NCBI GenBank assembly: GCA_004210455.1
Contig: SEFA01000018.1
Coordinates: forward strand, 31,802-95,801
Reading direction: 5' to 3'
Length of the DNA stretch: 64,000 bases
Source of the DNA: Rubrivivax sp.
GTDB lineage: Bacteria > Pseudomonadota > Gammaproteobacteria > Burkholderiales > Burkholderiaceae_C
The notes beneath the pieces are model-generated. The model was not told where the DNA came from. It did not search any database and saw only the letters and a program-made list of their open reading frames with translations. Both the position numbers and the translations under genes were made by a program. This document shows, piece by piece, positions 17,396 through 27,350 of this stretch (position 1 is its first letter; the number at the start of each line of letters is the position of its first letter).

Positions 17396-19177
17396 ATGAG
17401 CGCGAACAACGCCGCCGCCGGATTCCCCGGCACATCGGTCCACGGTTTCGAACACTGGGCTCAGCAGGCCCAGCAGGCGGCCAGCAGCCTGTCGCACGGC
17501 TTCGGCGACGCCTTCAAGCATTTGCAGGCGATGCAGATCCCGCCCGACGCGTGGTCGCGGCTGCAGTCCGAGTACATCAGCCAGGCCAGCGCGCTGTGGA
17601 ACGCCGCGCTCGGTGAGTCCCAGGGCGCGACGTCTTCCACTGCGCCCGCCGCCACCGCGGCCGCTCCGGCCACTGCGATGACCACGCCGCTGAAGGACCG
17701 CCGCTTCGCCGATGCGTCCTGGAACGAGAACCGCCTCGCCCACTTCACCGCGCAGCTCTACCTGCTCAACGCCAAGACGCTGCAGCGGATGGCCGACCAG
17801 GTCCAGGCCGACGACAAGACCCGCGCCCGTGTCCGCTTCGCGGTGCAGCAGTTCGTCGACGCGTCCTCGCCGAGCAACTTCCTCGCGCTGAATCCCGAAG
17901 CGCAGCAGCGCGCGCTGAACACGCAGGGAGAAAGCCTGGCGCGCGGCCTGCAGCTGCTGATGGCCGACGTCCGGCGCGGTCACGTGTCCCAGACCGACGA
18001 GTCGGCCTTCGAGGTCGGGCGCAATGTCGCGACCACCGAGGGCCACGTCGTCTTCGAGAACGCGTTCTTCCAGCTGCTCGAATACAAGCCGCTCACCGCG
18101 AAGGTGCATGCACGGCCGCTGCTGATGGTGCCGCCCTGCATCAACAAGTACTACATCCTCGACCTGCAGCCGGAGAACTCGCTGATCCGCTATGCGGTGG
18201 CGCAGGGCCACCGCACCTTCGTGGTGAGCTGGCGCAACCCCGACGCCGACTGCGTGCACTGGACCTGGGACGACTACATCGGTCAGGCCGCGATCAAGGC
18301 CATCGAGGTCACGCGCGAGATCGCCGGCACCGACACGATCAACACGCTGGGCTTCTGCGTCGGCGGCACAATCCTGGCGACCGCGCTGGCCGTGCTGGCC
18401 GCGCGCGGCGAGCAGCCCGCCGAGAGCGTCACCCTGCTGACCACGCTGATCGACTTCAGCAGCAACGGCATCCTGGACCTGTTCATCGACGAGCCCGCCG
18501 TGCAGCTGCGCGAGATGACGCTGGGCGACCAGGCCGTGAGCGGCCCGGGCCTGCTCAAGGGGCAGGAACTCGCGACGACCTTCAGCTTCCTGCGTCCCAA
18601 CGACCTCGTCTGGAACTACGTCGTCGGCAACTACCTGAAAGGCGATGCGCCGCCGGCCTTCGACCTGCTGTACTGGAACGGCGACGCGACCAACCTGCCG
18701 GGGCCGATGTACTGCTGGTACCTGCGCCACACCTACCTGCAGAACGAGCTGCGCATCCCGGGCCAGTTGACCGTCTGCGGCGAGCGGATCGACCTCGGCG
18801 CCATCCAGGCGCCGGTGTACATCTACGGCTCGCGCGAGGACCACATCGTCCCGTGGGACGCCGCCTACCGGAGCACGCAGGTGTTCAAGGGCAGGAAGCG
18901 TTTCGTGCTCGGCGCGTCCGGGCACATCGCCGGCGTCATCAATCCGCCGGAGAAGAAGAAGCGCAGCCATTGGATTGGAAAGGGCGCGGCGCTGCCGGCC
19001 GACAACCAGCAATGGCTGCAGTCCGCCACCGAGCATCCCGGCAGCTGGTGGACCGACTGGTCGCAGTGGCTGGCCGGCCACGCGGGTCCGCAGAAGGCGG
19101 CACCGCGCAAGCCGGGCGGTCGCGGCCACGAGGCCATCGAGCCGGCGCCAGGCCGCTATGTGAAGCAGCGCGCGTGA
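17396..19177 (+). CDS. phaC: Class I poly(3-hydroxyalkanoate) synthase
   Basis: Polymerises (R)-3-hydroxybutyryl-CoA into polyhydroxybutyrate at the granule surface. The 593-residue length fits class I synthases. The lipase-like box GFCVGGT places the catalytic Cys at 321. The rest of the triad is D482 in REDHIVPWD and H510 in [14 protein letters not shown] segment of about 60 residues of low complexity (Ala/Thr) follows the N-terminal helix. The ATG at 17396 has a strong AGAGGAGA ribosome binding site, and an in-frame GTG or ATG further upstream lacks one. It heads the phaC-phaA-phaB set. Confidence 0.97.
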   Translation: MSANNAAAGFPGTSVHGFEHWAQQAQQAASSLSHGFGDAFKHLQAMQIPPDAWSRLQSEYISQASALWNAALGESQGATSSTAPAATAAAPATAMTTPLKDRRFADASWNENRLAHFTAQLYLLNAKTLQRMADQVQADDKTRARVRFAVQQFVDASSPSNFLALNPEAQQRALNTQGESLARGLQLLMADVRRGHVSQTDESAFEVGRNVATTEGHVVFENAFFQLLEYKPLTAKVHARPLLMVPPCINKYYILDLQPENSLIRYAVAQGHRTFVVSWRNPDADCVHWTWDDYIGQAAIKAIEVTREIAGTDTINTLGFCVGGTILATALAVLAARGEQPAESVTLLTTLIDFSSNGILDLFIDEPAVQLREMTLGDQAVSGPGLLKGQELATTFSFLRPNDLVWNYVVGNYLKGDAPPAFDLLYWNGDATNLPGPMYCWYLRHTYLQNELRIPGQLTVCGERIDLGAIQAPVYIYGSREDHIVPWDAAYRSTQVFKGRKRFVLGASGHIAGVINPPEKKKRSHWIGKGAALPADNQQWLQSATEHPGSWWTDWSQWLAGHAGPQKAAPRKPGGRGHEAIEPAPGRYVKQRA

Positions 19178-19290
19178 AACCCACTCCCGCGCCATGAGAA
19201 CCCAACCGGTTCAGAGTCGATCCCGCAACGTTGATCCCGCATTCACCCGCTGACGTCCGTCGTTCAGCAGTTTCGAAAGAGGAGCGAGTC

Positions 19291-20478
19291 ATGAGTTCAC
19301 CGCAAGACATCGTCATCGTCGCCGCGGCGCGCACGCCGATCGGCAAGTTCGGAGGGACGCTGTCCAAGACCCCCGCCAGCGAGCTGGGCGCGATCGTCAT
19401 CCAGGAGCTGCTGCGCAGAAGCGGCCTGCAGCCCGACCAGATCAACGAGGTCATCCTCGGCCAGGTGCTGACCGCCGGCGTCGGCCAGAACCCGGCACGC
19501 CAGGCCGTCATCAAGGCGGGCCTGCCGGTGACCGTGCCGGCCATGACGATCAACAAGGTCTGCGGCTCCGGCCTCAAGGCCGTGATGCTGGCCGCGCAGG
19601 CGATCCGCGACGGCGATTCGGACATCATCATCGCCGGCGGCCAGGAGAGCATGAGCCTGGCGCCGCACGTGCTGCCGGGCTCGCGCGAAGGCCAGCGCAT
19701 GGGCGACTGGAAGCTGGTCGACACCATGATCACCGACGGCCTGTGGGACGTGTACAACCAGTACCACATGGGCATCACCGCCGAGAACGTGGCCAAGGAG
19801 TACCACGTCAGCCGCGCGCAGCAGGATGAACTGGCGCTCGCCAGCCAGCAGAAGGCCGCGGCGGCGCAGGACGCCGGCCGCTTCACCGCCGAGATCGTGC
19901 CGGTGACCATCCCGCAGAAGAAGGGCGATCCGGTCGTGTTCGCGGCCGACGAGTTCATCAACCGCAAGTCCAACGCCGAGGCGCTGGCCGGCCTGAAACC
20001 CGCCTTCGACAAGGCCGGGTCGGTGACCGCCGGCAATGCCTCGGGCCTGAACGACGGGGCCGCGGGCCTCGTGCTGATGACCGACGCCAAGGCCAAGGCG
20101 CTGGGACTCACGCCGCTGGCGCGCCTGGCGTCCTATGCGAGCGCCGGCGTCGACCCGAAGACCATGGGCATGGGGCCGGTACCCGCGTCGCGCAAGGCGC
20201 TGCAGCGCGCCGGCTGGCAGCCCAAGGACCTGGACCTGCTGGAGATCAACGAGGCCTTCGCCGCGCAGGCCTGCGCGGTGCATCAGGAGATGGGCTGGGA
20301 CGTCAGCAAGGTCAACGTCAATGGCGGCGCGATCGCGCTGGGCCATCCGATCGGCGCCTCGGGCGCCCGCATCCTGGTCACGCTGCTGCACGAGATGATC
20401 AAGCGCGATGCGAAGAAGGGCATCGCCAGCCTGTGCATCGGCGGCGGCATGGGCGTCGCCCTGTGCGTCGAACGCTGA
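19291..20478 (+). CDS. phaA: Acetyl-CoA acetyltransferase (beta-ketothiolase)
   Basis: Condenses two acetyl-CoA to acetoacetyl-CoA, the first step of polyhydroxybutyrate synthesis. The 395 residues carry the complete thiolase active site: nucleophile C91 in [12 protein letters not shown]352 in [12 protein letters not shown] and C382 in [17 protein letters not shown] precedes the ATG at 19291; the frame extends upstream but without a good ribosome binding site. The gene lies between phaC (113 bases upstream) and phaB (115 bases downstream), which identifies its main role. The same enzyme type also serves fatty-acid and ketone metabolism. Confidence 0.96.
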   Translation: MSSPQDIVIVAAARTPIGKFGGTLSKTPASELGAIVIQELLRRSGLQPDQINEVILGQVLTAGVGQNPARQAVIKAGLPVTVPAMTINKVCGSGLKAVMLAAQAIRDGDSDIIIAGGQESMSLAPHVLPGSREGQRMGDWKLVDTMITDGLWDVYNQYHMGITAENVAKEYHVSRAQQDELALASQQKAAAAQDAGRFTAEIVPVTIPQKKGDPVVFAADEFINRKSNAEALAGLKPAFDKAGSVTAGNASGLNDGAAGLVLMTDAKAKALGLTPLARLASYASAGVDPKTMGMGPVPASRKALQRAGWQPKDLDLLEINEAFAAQACAVHQEMGWDVSKVNVNGGAIALGHPIGASGARILVTLLHEMIKRDAKKGIASLCIGGGMGVALCVER

Positions 20479-20593
20479 CGCCGCCAGTGACGGCCTGTCA
20501 TCTCTCCGATCAACTTCGCGTCTTTCCCGTTTCGACATTCCAGACACCCCGGCCGCGGACGCGGCGCTCCTGGGTGTCATACAGGAGGCAAGC

Positions 20594-21331
20594 ATGAGTC
20601 AGAAAGTTGCATACGTCACCGGCGGGATGGGCGGCATCGGTACCGCCATCTGCCAGCGCCTCCACCAGGACGGCTTCAAGGTCATCGCCGGCTGCGGCCC
20701 CACCCGCGATCGCGGCAAGTGGCTGGGCGAGCAGGCGGAGCAGGGCTACACCTTCTTCTGCTCCGCCGGCAACGTGGCCGACTGGGACTCGACCGTCGCC
20801 GCGTTCGAAGCCACGATCGCCGAGCACGGCACCATCGACGTGCTGGTCAACAACGCGGGTGTCACCAAGGACCGCATGTTCCTGAAGATGACTCGCGACG
20901 AGTGGGACACCGTCATCGACACCAACCTCAACAGCATGTTCAACGTCACCAAGCAGGTGGTGCCGGGCATGGTGGACAAGGGCTGGGGCCGCATCATCAA
21001 CATCTCGTCGGTCAACGGCGAGAAGGGCCAGGCGGGGCAGACCAACTACTCGGCGGCCAAGGCCGGCATGCACGGCTTCACGATGGCGCTGGCGCAGGAA
21101 CTGGCGTCCAAGGGCATCACGGTGAACACCGTCAGCCCGGGCTACATCGGCACCGACATGGTCAAGGCGGTGCGCCCGGACGTGCTCGAGAAGATCGTGG
21201 CCGGCATCCCGGTGAAGCGCCTCGGCGAGCCCGAGGAGATCGCGTCCATCGTCGGCTGGCTCGCGGGCGAAACCTCCGGCTTCACCACCGGCGCGGACTT
21301 CAGCTGCAACGGCGGGCTGCACATGGGTTGA
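20594..21331 (+). CDS. phaB: Acetoacetyl-CoA reductase
   Basis: NADPH-dependent short-chain dehydrogenase that makes (R)-3-hydroxybutyryl-CoA for PhaC. The 245 residues contain the glycine-rich cofactor motif TGGMGGIG (about 9-16), NNAG, and the catalytic S139, Y152 and K156 in [20 protein letters not shown]. The GPTR segment near residue 38 fits NADPH preference. AGGAGGCAAGC precedes the ATG. It is the last gene of the cluster, and a hairpin follows 26 bases after the stop. Confidence 0.96.
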   Translation: MSQKVAYVTGGMGGIGTAICQRLHQDGFKVIAGCGPTRDRGKWLGEQAEQGYTFFCSAGNVADWDSTVAAFEATIAEHGTIDVLVNNAGVTKDRMFLKMTRDEWDTVIDTNLNSMFNVTKQVVPGMVDKGWGRIINISSVNGEKGQAGQTNYSAAKAGMHGFTMALAQELASKGITVNTVSPGYIGTDMVKAVRPDVLEKIVAGIPVKRLGEPEEIASIVGWLAGETSGFTTGADFSCNGGLHMG

Positions 21332-21356
21332 GGGCCGCGGGCCCGTTCCCATGAAA

Positions 21357-21378
21357 AAGGGCTGCCTCGGCAGCCCTT
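21357..21378 (-). terminator. Rho-independent terminator serving the iclR-type gene
   Basis: A perfect 10-bp stem, AAGGGCTGCC with GGCAGCCCTT, and a 2-base loop. On the minus strand it is followed by TTTTT, so it is a canonical terminator for the leftward regulator gene, whose stop is 20 bases away. On the plus strand it could also stop phaB transcripts, but with a poor U-tract (CGTCGTT). Confidence 0.8.
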
Positions 21379-21397
21379 CGTCGTTGAGGCGTCTTGC

Positions 21398-22213
21398 TCA
21401 GTCCTTCTTCATCAGCACCAGCAGCTGCGACAGGTTCTGCGCCGCGGCCTGGAGCTTGGGCAGGCCCTGCTCCAGCAGCATCTGCGGCGGCGTGCGCGAC
21501 GCATGGGTGCTGACGTTCATCGCGGCCACGACGCGACCGTCACGTCCGGTGATGGGCACGGCCACGCTCAGCACGCCGTCCTCCAGCTCCTGGTCCACCA
21601 GGCACCAGTGCTGGCGCCGCGCCTGCTCGATCGCGGCGCGCAACTCCTCGGGGGAGCGCACGGTATTGCTCGCGCGCCGCGCCAGCTGCACCTGCGCCAG
21701 GCGGGTCTCGCGGTCCTCGACCGGCAACGAGGCGAGCAGCACCCGGCCGGTCGCCGTCGCCCACGCCGGCAGCCGGCTGCCGATGCCCATCGGGTCGGAC
21801 AGGATCTTGCGCAGCGGCGCGCGCAGCACGAAGACCACGTCGTCGCCGTCGAGCACCGCGATGGAGACGGACTCCCGCAGGTCGTTGGCCAGCTGGATGG
21901 CGACCGGCTCCGCGAAGCGCCACAGCGGCTGCGAGGACAGGTAGGCGAAACCGAGATCGAGGATCTTCGGCGTCAGTTCGAACAGCCGCCCCTCCGATCT
22001 CACGTAGCCCAGCGTCTGCAACGTCAGCAGGATGCGACGCGCGCCGGCGCGCGTCAGCCCGCAGCGTTTGGCGACTTCCGTGAGCGTCTGCCGGGCGTGG
22101 TGGGTGTCGAAGGTCCGGATCACCGACAGGCCGCGCGCGAAGGATTGCACGTAGCTGTCGCCGGGCTTCAGGGGGGCGTTGATTGCGCTTTCGTCTGGAG
22201 ACATGGGCGTCAT
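21398..22213 (-). CDS. IclR-family transcriptional regulator
   Basis: A 271-residue regulator with an N-terminal winged helix-turn-helix (about 22-85, with LTEVAKRCGLTRAGARRILLTLQTLGYV) and a C-terminal effector domain (about 100-265). The effector domain holds the family's WATATGRVLLA and DGVLSVAVPI segments. The HTH sequence resembles the PcaR/PcaU/PobR subgroup, which controls aromatic-acid catabolism, but no such genes are adjacent. Its promoter region is shared with the divergent AIM24-like gene. Two starts are possible (22213 or 22204). The IclR-like palindrome before aceE may or may not be its target. Confidence 0.9.
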   Translation of the reverse strand: MTPMSPDESAINAPLKPGDSYVQSFARGLSVIRTFDTHHARQTLTEVAKRCGLTRAGARRILLTLQTLGYVRSEGRLFELTPKILDLGFAYLSSQPLWRFAEPVAIQLANDLRESVSIAVLDGDDVVFVLRAPLRKILSDPMGIGSRLPAWATATGRVLLASLPVEDRETRLAQVQLARRASNTVRSPEELRAAIEQARRQHWCLVDQELEDGVLSVAVPITGRDGRVVAAMNVSTHASRTPPQMLLEQGLPKLQAAAQNLSQLLVLMKKD

Positions 22214-22287
22214 GACCGCAGTAGAGGATGGCCGCGAAACGTTAATATCGCGCCCGTTTCCAAGTGAAAAGACAGAAGGTGAAGACC

Positions 22288-23100
22288 ATGGCCATGGATG
22301 TTGTCGACTACGAGATCAAGGGTGCCGAAATGCAGTTCGTCGAGGTCGAACTCGACCCCGGCGAAGCCGCTATCGGCGAAGCCGGCAGCATGATGTTCAT
22401 GGATGTCGGGATCGGCATGGACACGGTGTTCGGCGACGGGTCCGCCAGCCAGGGCGGCTTCTTCGGGAAATTGCTGGGCGCCGGCAAGCGGCTGGTGACC
22501 GGGGAATCGCTGTTCACCACGGTCTACACGAACCAGAGTCATGGGAAGTTGCGGGTCGCTTTCGCGGCGCCGTATCCCGGCAAGATCCTGCCGATGGATC
22601 TCGGCAAGCTCGGAGGCACGCTCATCTGCCAGAAGGACGCGTTCCTTTGCGCGGCACGCGGGGTGTCGCTGGGGATTGCTCTCCAGCAGCGCCTGTCGAC
22701 AGGCTTCTTCGGTGGCGAAGGGTTCATCATGCAGAAGCTCGATGGTGATGGGCTGGCCTTCGTGCATGCGGGGGGTACCGTGGTTCGACGTACGCTCCAA
22801 CCCGGTCAGACGCTGCTGGTGGATACCGGCTGCGTCGTCGCCTACACGCCCAGCGTGAGTTTTGAGATTCAGTACGTGGGCAAGATCAAGACCGCCCTGT
22901 TCGGCGGCGAAGGTCTGTTCCTGGCCAAGATGACCGGTCCGGGAGAAGTGTGGCTGCAGAGCCTGCCGTTCTCCCGCCTGGCGTCGCGCGTCTTCGCCGC
23001 AGCCCCGCAGCGCGGGGGCTCCCGGGAAGAGGGGGGTCTCCTGACCGGTCTCGCCGGCGGCGGATTGCTGGGTGGGCTGCTGGGCGGCGACGACGAATGA
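22288..23100 (+). CDS. AIM24 / TIGR00266 family protein
   Basis: A 270-residue protein with the AIM24-type beta-rich fold: [22 protein letters not shown] at the start, a [21 protein letters not shown] loop, FPG-like [11 protein letters not shown], and paired glycine-rich FFGGEG / [24 protein letters not shown] segments. The C-terminus ends in a Gly/Leu run ([14 protein letters not shown]). Bacterial members have no firmly established biochemical role; a membrane or scaffold function has been suggested. The ATG at 22288 is preferred to the upstream GTG at 22264; a third candidate is 22294. Confidence 0.85.
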   Translation: MAMDVVDYEIKGAEMQFVEVELDPGEAAIGEAGSMMFMDVGIGMDTVFGDGSASQGGFFGKLLGAGKRLVTGESLFTTVYTNQSHGKLRVAFAAPYPGKILPMDLGKLGGTLICQKDAFLCAARGVSLGIALQQRLSTGFFGGEGFIMQKLDGDGLAFVHAGGTVVRRTLQPGQTLLVDTGCVVAYTPSVSFEIQYVGKIKTALFGGEGLFLAKMTGPGEVWLQSLPFSRLASRVFAAAPQRGGSREEGGLLTGLAGGGLLGGLLGGDDE

Positions 23101-23148
23101 GGGGCTGCCGGGACGCCTCCTGGGTGTCCCAGAAAGTTCGAGATGCGC

Positions 23149-23177
23149 AGACTTGCCGCAACCCTGGCGGCAAGTCT
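23149..23177. terminator. Hairpin after the AIM24-like gene
   Basis: AGACTTGCCGC and GCGGCAAGTCT form an 11-bp perfect stem around a 7-base loop, 48 bases after the stop codon. No U-tract follows, so termination would be Rho-assisted, or the hairpin may have another role. The rest of the gap up to the next gene (about 23178-23306) shows nothing else recognisable. Confidence 0.45.
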
Positions 23178-23306
23178 GGCGCAACCGAATGCAACGGCAG
23201 CAGGGGTTCCGGGGCCCTGTTCCGGCCGGACCCTAGGGTGAACCCGCCTTACACTTGAAGGCTGCGTGGCGCTGGGCGCGCCGCGCATCTCCTGTTGAGG
23301 ATCTCC

Positions 23307-24329
23307 ATGCTGTCTTCCCTCGTGCGGCCCTTGCGGGTCGCCCTGGTCGCCACCGCCGTGGCCGCGTTCGGCGCGCTGACTGCGGCCCCGGCCGCCTTTG
23401 CGTCCGTCGGCAGTCCCATCTTCGTGCTGAACTCGCTGGACGCCGACATCAGCGTGATCGACCCCAAGGGCTTCCGCGAGGTCAAGCGCATCCCGACCGG
23501 CAAGGAGCCGCATCACCTCTACCTGACGCCCGACCGCAAGACCATGGTCGTGGCCAACGCGCTGGGCGATTCGCTGACCTTCCTCGATCCGGTGACGGCC
23601 GAGGTGCAGCGCACCGTGCGCGGCATCCCCGATCCGTACCACCTGCGCTTCTCGCCTGACATGAAGTGGCTGGTGCTGGCCGGCAACCGGCTGGACCACG
23701 TCGACATCTACAAGTGGCAGCCGCAGAACGCGGCGCAGCCGCTGGCGCTGTTCAAGCGCTTCTCCGCGCCCAAGACACCCAGCCACCTGTCCATCGACAG
23801 CAAGAGCAGCGTCGTCTACGCGAGCCTGCAGGACAGCAGCGAACTGCTGTCCATCGACCTCAACACGATGGCCCCGCGCTGGAAGATTCCCGTCGGGAAG
23901 CTGCCCGCCGACCTCTACCTGACGCCGGACGACAAGTACCTGCTGGTCGCGCTGACCGGCGAGCGCAGCGTGGAGGTCTACGACGTCAGTGCCGCCCAGC
24001 CCAGGCTGGTCAAGCGCATCGAGACCGGCGACGGCGCGCATTCGTTCCGCGCGCTCGGCGACAGGAAGCATGTGCTGGTGAGCAACCGCGCGGCCAACAC
24101 CATCAGCAAGATCGCGCTGGCGGACTTCAGCGTCGTCGAGACCTTCAAGGCGCCCGGCGGCCCGGACGACATGGAGATCCTGACCGACGGCCGCACGCTG
24201 ATGTTCACGTCGCGCTGGGCCCGCAAGCTCACGGTGATGGACCTGCAGACCAAGCAGATCCTGCAGCAGGTCAAGGTCGGCAAGTCGCCGCACGGCGTCT
24301 GGACGCTCGACCAGATGCCGCGCCAGTGA
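23307..24329 (+). CDS. Secreted YncE-type beta-propeller protein
   Basis: A 340-residue protein starting with a signal peptide (about 1-33, ending in an AAPAAFA-type cleavage region). It is followed by repeated blades with the YncE/40-residue pattern, such as PHHLYLTPDRKTMVVANALGD, ADLYLTPDDKYLLVALTGE and PDDMEILTDGRTLMFTSR. Such proteins are periplasmic and are usually of unknown ligand specificity. A GAGG ribosome binding site supports the ATG at 23307 over the upstream TTG. The next gene, a deacetylase-like protein, starts 33 bases later, so the two probably form an operon of exported proteins. Confidence 0.85.
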   Translation: MLSSLVRPLRVALVATAVAAFGALTAAPAAFASVGSPIFVLNSLDADISVIDPKGFREVKRIPTGKEPHHLYLTPDRKTMVVANALGDSLTFLDPVTAEVQRTVRGIPDPYHLRFSPDMKWLVLAGNRLDHVDIYKWQPQNAAQPLALFKRFSAPKTPSHLSIDSKSSVVYASLQDSSELLSIDLNTMAPRWKIPVGKLPADLYLTPDDKYLLVALTGERSVEVYDVSAAQPRLVKRIETGDGAHSFRALGDRKHVLVSNRAANTISKIALADFSVVETFKAPGGPDDMEILTDGRTLMFTSRWARKLTVMDLQTKQILQQVKVGKSPHGVWTLDQMPRQ

Positions 24330-24361
24330 GCGCTCCCGGATCCAGGCCTGTCCGCGTGAAG

Positions 24362-25222
24362 ATGTCGTTCGTTCCCTCCCCACTGCGGCGGTCCGTCCGG
24401 CGCCAGGTCTTGCGCCACGGGGCGCTGATGCTGCTCGGCCTGACGGCCGTCGTGCAGGCGCAGCCGCAGGGGACGTCCGCGCCCGCCCGTTGCGACACGC
24501 CGGTCTACCTGACCTTCGACACCGGCCACATGGGCGTCGCGCCGCTGATCGTCGACACGCTCAAGCGCTTCGACGCGAAGGCCACGTTCTTCCTGGCCCA
24601 GGAGCCGACGATGGACGGCGGCCAGACGCTGGACGACAAGTGGGCGCCGTGGTGGAAGCAGCTGGCCGAGCAGGGTCACGATTTCGGCTCCCACACCTGG
24701 TACCACGACGCCTGGTCCGCGGACCTGCCGGACGGCCGGTTCCGCTTCAAGCGCGCCGCGGGCGAGCAGGTGCCGCAGAACGTCGTGCTGAGCGCGGCCG
24801 AATACTGCGAGGAACTCAAGCGCCCCGCGCGACGCTTTCTCGAGATGACGGGCCGGCCCATGTCCATGATCTTCCGCGCGCCGGCCGGACGCACCTCGCC
24901 GGCGCTGCTGGCGGCGGCGCAGGCCTGCGGCTTCCGCCATGTGGGCTGGAACCCGTCCGGCTTCCTCGGCGACGAACTGCCGAGCGACAAGTTCCCCAAC
25001 CAGGCGCTGCTGGAGCAGGCGCTCCGGCGCGTCAAGCCGGGCGACATCCTGATGGCGCACCTGGGCATCTGGTCGCGCCAGGACCCCTGGGCGCCGACGG
25101 TGCTGGAACCGCTGCTGCAGGGATTGAAGAACCGGGGCATGTGCTTCGCGCCGTTGCGCGATCATCCGGCGTACGTCGCATGGATGCGCAAGCCGCAAGA
25201 GGCCGTTGCGCAGCGGCGCTGA
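24362..25222 (+). CDS. Exported polysaccharide deacetylase-like protein (CE4/NodB homology)
   Basis: A 286-residue protein with an N-terminal signal segment (about 12-33) and a NodB-homology domain. The catalytic-base motif reads TFDTGH rather than TFDDGP, so the second Asp, normally a metal ligand, is Thr. The metal-binding histidines are present in GSHTWYH, and RAPAGRTSP and ILMAHLG correspond to the later family motifs. Activity on a sugar polymer is therefore plausible but not assured. The reading frame is open far upstream within the propeller gene; the ATG at 24362 begins the signal sequence. Confidence 0.8.
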   Translation: MSFVPSPLRRSVRRQVLRHGALMLLGLTAVVQAQPQGTSAPARCDTPVYLTFDTGHMGVAPLIVDTLKRFDAKATFFLAQEPTMDGGQTLDDKWAPWWKQLAEQGHDFGSHTWYHDAWSADLPDGRFRFKRAAGEQVPQNVVLSAAEYCEELKRPARRFLEMTGRPMSMIFRAPAGRTSPALLAAAQACGFRHVGWNPSGFLGDELPSDKFPNQALLEQALRRVKPGDILMAHLGIWSRQDPWAPTVLEPLLQGLKNRGMCFAPLRDHPAYVAWMRKPQEAVAQRR

Positions 25223-25253
25223 GGCTGATCTTTCCTGGAGGACCGACGGCGTG

Positions 25254-26330
25254 ATGGACTGGTTCACCGATCTGTTCGGACAGGCGCAGCAGGCGCTGTT
25301 CGAGAGCGTCATTCAACCGATCGTCTTCAACCTCGGGTACGGCAACCTGCTCGAGGACGCGTTCGACGCGACCGGCTGGCTGCTGGTCGGCCTGATCCAG
25401 ATCGTCGTGATGCTGGCGGTGATCGGCTCGCTGCAGCGCTGGCGTCCGGCGGAGGCCGTCACCGACCGGCATGCGATCCGCATCGACATCGTCTACACGC
25501 TGATCCAGCGGCTGGGGCTGTTCCGGCTGGTCATGTTCTTCTCGCTGGAGCCGCTGTTCGACGGCGCCGTCGGCGAGATGCGCATGCAGGGCATCCCGAC
25601 CTTCCAGCTCGACGTGCTGTGGCCCGGCGTCACCGACGTGGCCTGGGTCAGCTTCATCGTCTACCTGGTCGCCTTCGACCTGCTGATGTACTGGCTGCAC
25701 CGCGCGCAGCATTCGTGGAACTGGTGGTGGGCGCTGCACTCGCTGCACCACAGCCAGCGCCAGATGACGATGTGGAGCGACAGCCGCAACCACCTGCTCG
25801 ACGACCTGATCATCGACAGCGCCGTCGCCATCACGGCGCGGCTGATCGGTGTCGGTCCCGGACAATTCGTCGCGCTGGTGGCGGTCTCGCAATTGCTGGA
25901 GAACCTGCAGCACGCGAATCTGCGCCTGACCTTCGGCCTGATCGGCGAACGGCTGCTGGTGAGCCCGCGCTTCCACCGGCTGCATCACTCGATCGGCATC
26001 GGTCATGAAGGCTTCGGTCGCGGCACCCTGGGCGGCCACAACTTCGCGGTCATGTTCCCGATCTGGGACGTGATCTTCCGCACCGCCAACTTCGAGGACC
26101 GCTGGGACCCGACCGGGGTGCGCGACCAACTGCCGGAAGAGGGCGGTCGCGACTACGGGCGCGGCTTCTGGGCGCAGCAGTGGCTGGGCCTCAAGCGGCT
26201 CGTCGGACGTGACAAGATCGCCCCCGCGCCCGGAGGCGGATCCGGTCCGACCGGCGGCGCGCCCAGGGACATCGCCGGCCGCCCGCCGGCGGACATGAAC
26301 GGCCGTGTTCCGGCCGGAGGGAACGACTGA
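25254..26330 (+). CDS. Sterol desaturase / fatty-acid hydroxylase superfamily membrane protein
   Basis: A 358-residue integral membrane protein with the histidine-rich diiron motifs of the superfamily: HRAQHS (about 157-162), HSLHHS (about 170-175) and RLHHS (about 244-248). It has hydrophobic helices before and between them. These enzymes use O2 to hydroxylate or desaturate lipids. The substrate here is not indicated. The C-terminal 40 residues are Pro/Gly-rich. The ATG at 25254 is preceded by GGAGGACCGAC. Its stop overlaps the start of the next gene by one base (TGATG), implying coupling. Confidence 0.87.
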   Translation: MDWFTDLFGQAQQALFESVIQPIVFNLGYGNLLEDAFDATGWLLVGLIQIVVMLAVIGSLQRWRPAEAVTDRHAIRIDIVYTLIQRLGLFRLVMFFSLEPLFDGAVGEMRMQGIPTFQLDVLWPGVTDVAWVSFIVYLVAFDLLMYWLHRAQHSWNWWWALHSLHHSQRQMTMWSDSRNHLLDDLIIDSAVAITARLIGVGPGQFVALVAVSQLLENLQHANLRLTFGLIGERLLVSPRFHRLHHSIGIGHEGFGRGTLGGHNFAVMFPIWDVIFRTANFEDRWDPTGVRDQLPEEGGRDYGRGFWAQQWLGLKRLVGRDKIAPAPGGGSGPTGGAPRDIAGRPPADMNGRVPAGGND

Positions 26331-27307
26331 TGATCAAGCCGATGAGCCGCCTGGCGGACTCGTTCTGGCGCGCCGCCGCGTACTGCCTGCATCCGCGCGT
26401 GATCGGCCTGTCCTTGCTGCCGCTGATCGTCTCGGCGGCGCTGGCTTTCGGACTTGGCTACTTCTTCTGGGAAGCGGCGGTGGCCGGCGTGCGCGCCACG
26501 ATGGAGTCGTGGAGCCTCATCGACGGCATGCTGAAATGGCTGGACAGCCTGGGCGCGGCCTCGTTCCGCACCGTGCTCGCGCCCATCATCGTGCTCGCGA
26601 TGGCCGTGCCGGCGCTGGTCGTGCTCAGCCTGTTGCTGGTCGCGCTGCTGATGACGCCGTCGATGGTGGATCTGGTCGCGCAGCGGCGTTTCGCCAGCCT
26701 GGAACGCAAGCGCGGCGCGGGCTTCGTCGCCAGCCTGAGCTGGTCGCTGGGCCACACGGTGCTGTGCGTCGTGCTGCTGATCGCGTCGCTGCCGTTCTGG
26801 TTGATCCCGCCGCTGGCGTTGATCCTGCCGCCCCTGATCTGGGGCTGGCTGGGCTATCGCGTCTTCACCTTCGACGTGCTTGCCGAACACGCCTCCGGAC
26901 CTGAGCGCCGGCGCCTCATCAGCGAGCACCGGATGCCGCTGCTCGTCCTCGGTCTGGCGACCGGTTACCTCGGCGCGGCCCCCGCCGCGATCTGGGCGCT
27001 GGGTGCGCTGACGATCGCCTTTGCGCCGGTGCTCATCCTGGTCTCGGTCTGGCTCTACACGCTGGTCTTCGCGTTCAGCTCGCTCTGGTTCGCGCACTAC
27101 GCGCTGGCTGCGTTGCAGGAAATGCGTCGCGCCGACACCCTGTCCGATCGCGCGCCCGATCCGGTGATGGACGCGCTGCCGGCGAACTACGCGACCGCAC
27201 CGCCTCGCATCGTCGACGATGTCGACGGGGTCGACGGGGTCGATGACCGGCAAGACCCGGCACCCGGAGCGGCTCCCCGCATCGAGAACAAGCCCTCGCC
27301 GCTCTGA
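26330..27307 (+). CDS. EI24 domain / CysZ-like inner membrane protein
   Basis: A 325-residue protein with several long hydrophobic segments (about 24-46, 83-112, 143-170, 200-245) and the EI24/CysZ arrangement: an amphipathic N-terminus (LADSFWRAAAYCLHPRVIGLSLLPLIVS) and a central loop with WGWLGYRVFTFDVLAEHAS. E. coli CysZ is a sulfate transporter, but most EI24-domain bacterial proteins are uncharacterised, and no cysteine-biosynthesis gene is adjacent. A short Val-Asp-Gly repeat (DDVDGVDGVDD) lies near the C-terminus. Translationally coupled to the preceding hydroxylase. Confidence 0.82.
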   Translation: MIKPMSRLADSFWRAAAYCLHPRVIGLSLLPLIVSAALAFGLGYFFWEAAVAGVRATMESWSLIDGMLKWLDSLGAASFRTVLAPIIVLAMAVPALVVLSLLLVALLMTPSMVDLVAQRRFASLERKRGAGFVASLSWSLGHTVLCVVLLIASLPFWLIPPLALILPPLIWGWLGYRVFTFDVLAEHASGPERRRLISEHRMPLLVLGLATGYLGAAPAAIWALGALTIAFAPVLILVSVWLYTLVFAFSSLWFAHYALAALQEMRRADTLSDRAPDPVMDALPANYATAPPRIVDDVDGVDGVDDRQDPAPGAAPRIENKPSPL

Positions 27308-27350
27308 GCCCGCCCCGACTTCCGATCCCACGTTTCCGCAGGAACCCCGC

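Noticed and set aside
17237..19195. A 652-codon minus-strand frame opposite phaC
   Set aside because: Shadow of phaC with biased composition; phaC carries its full catalytic triad.
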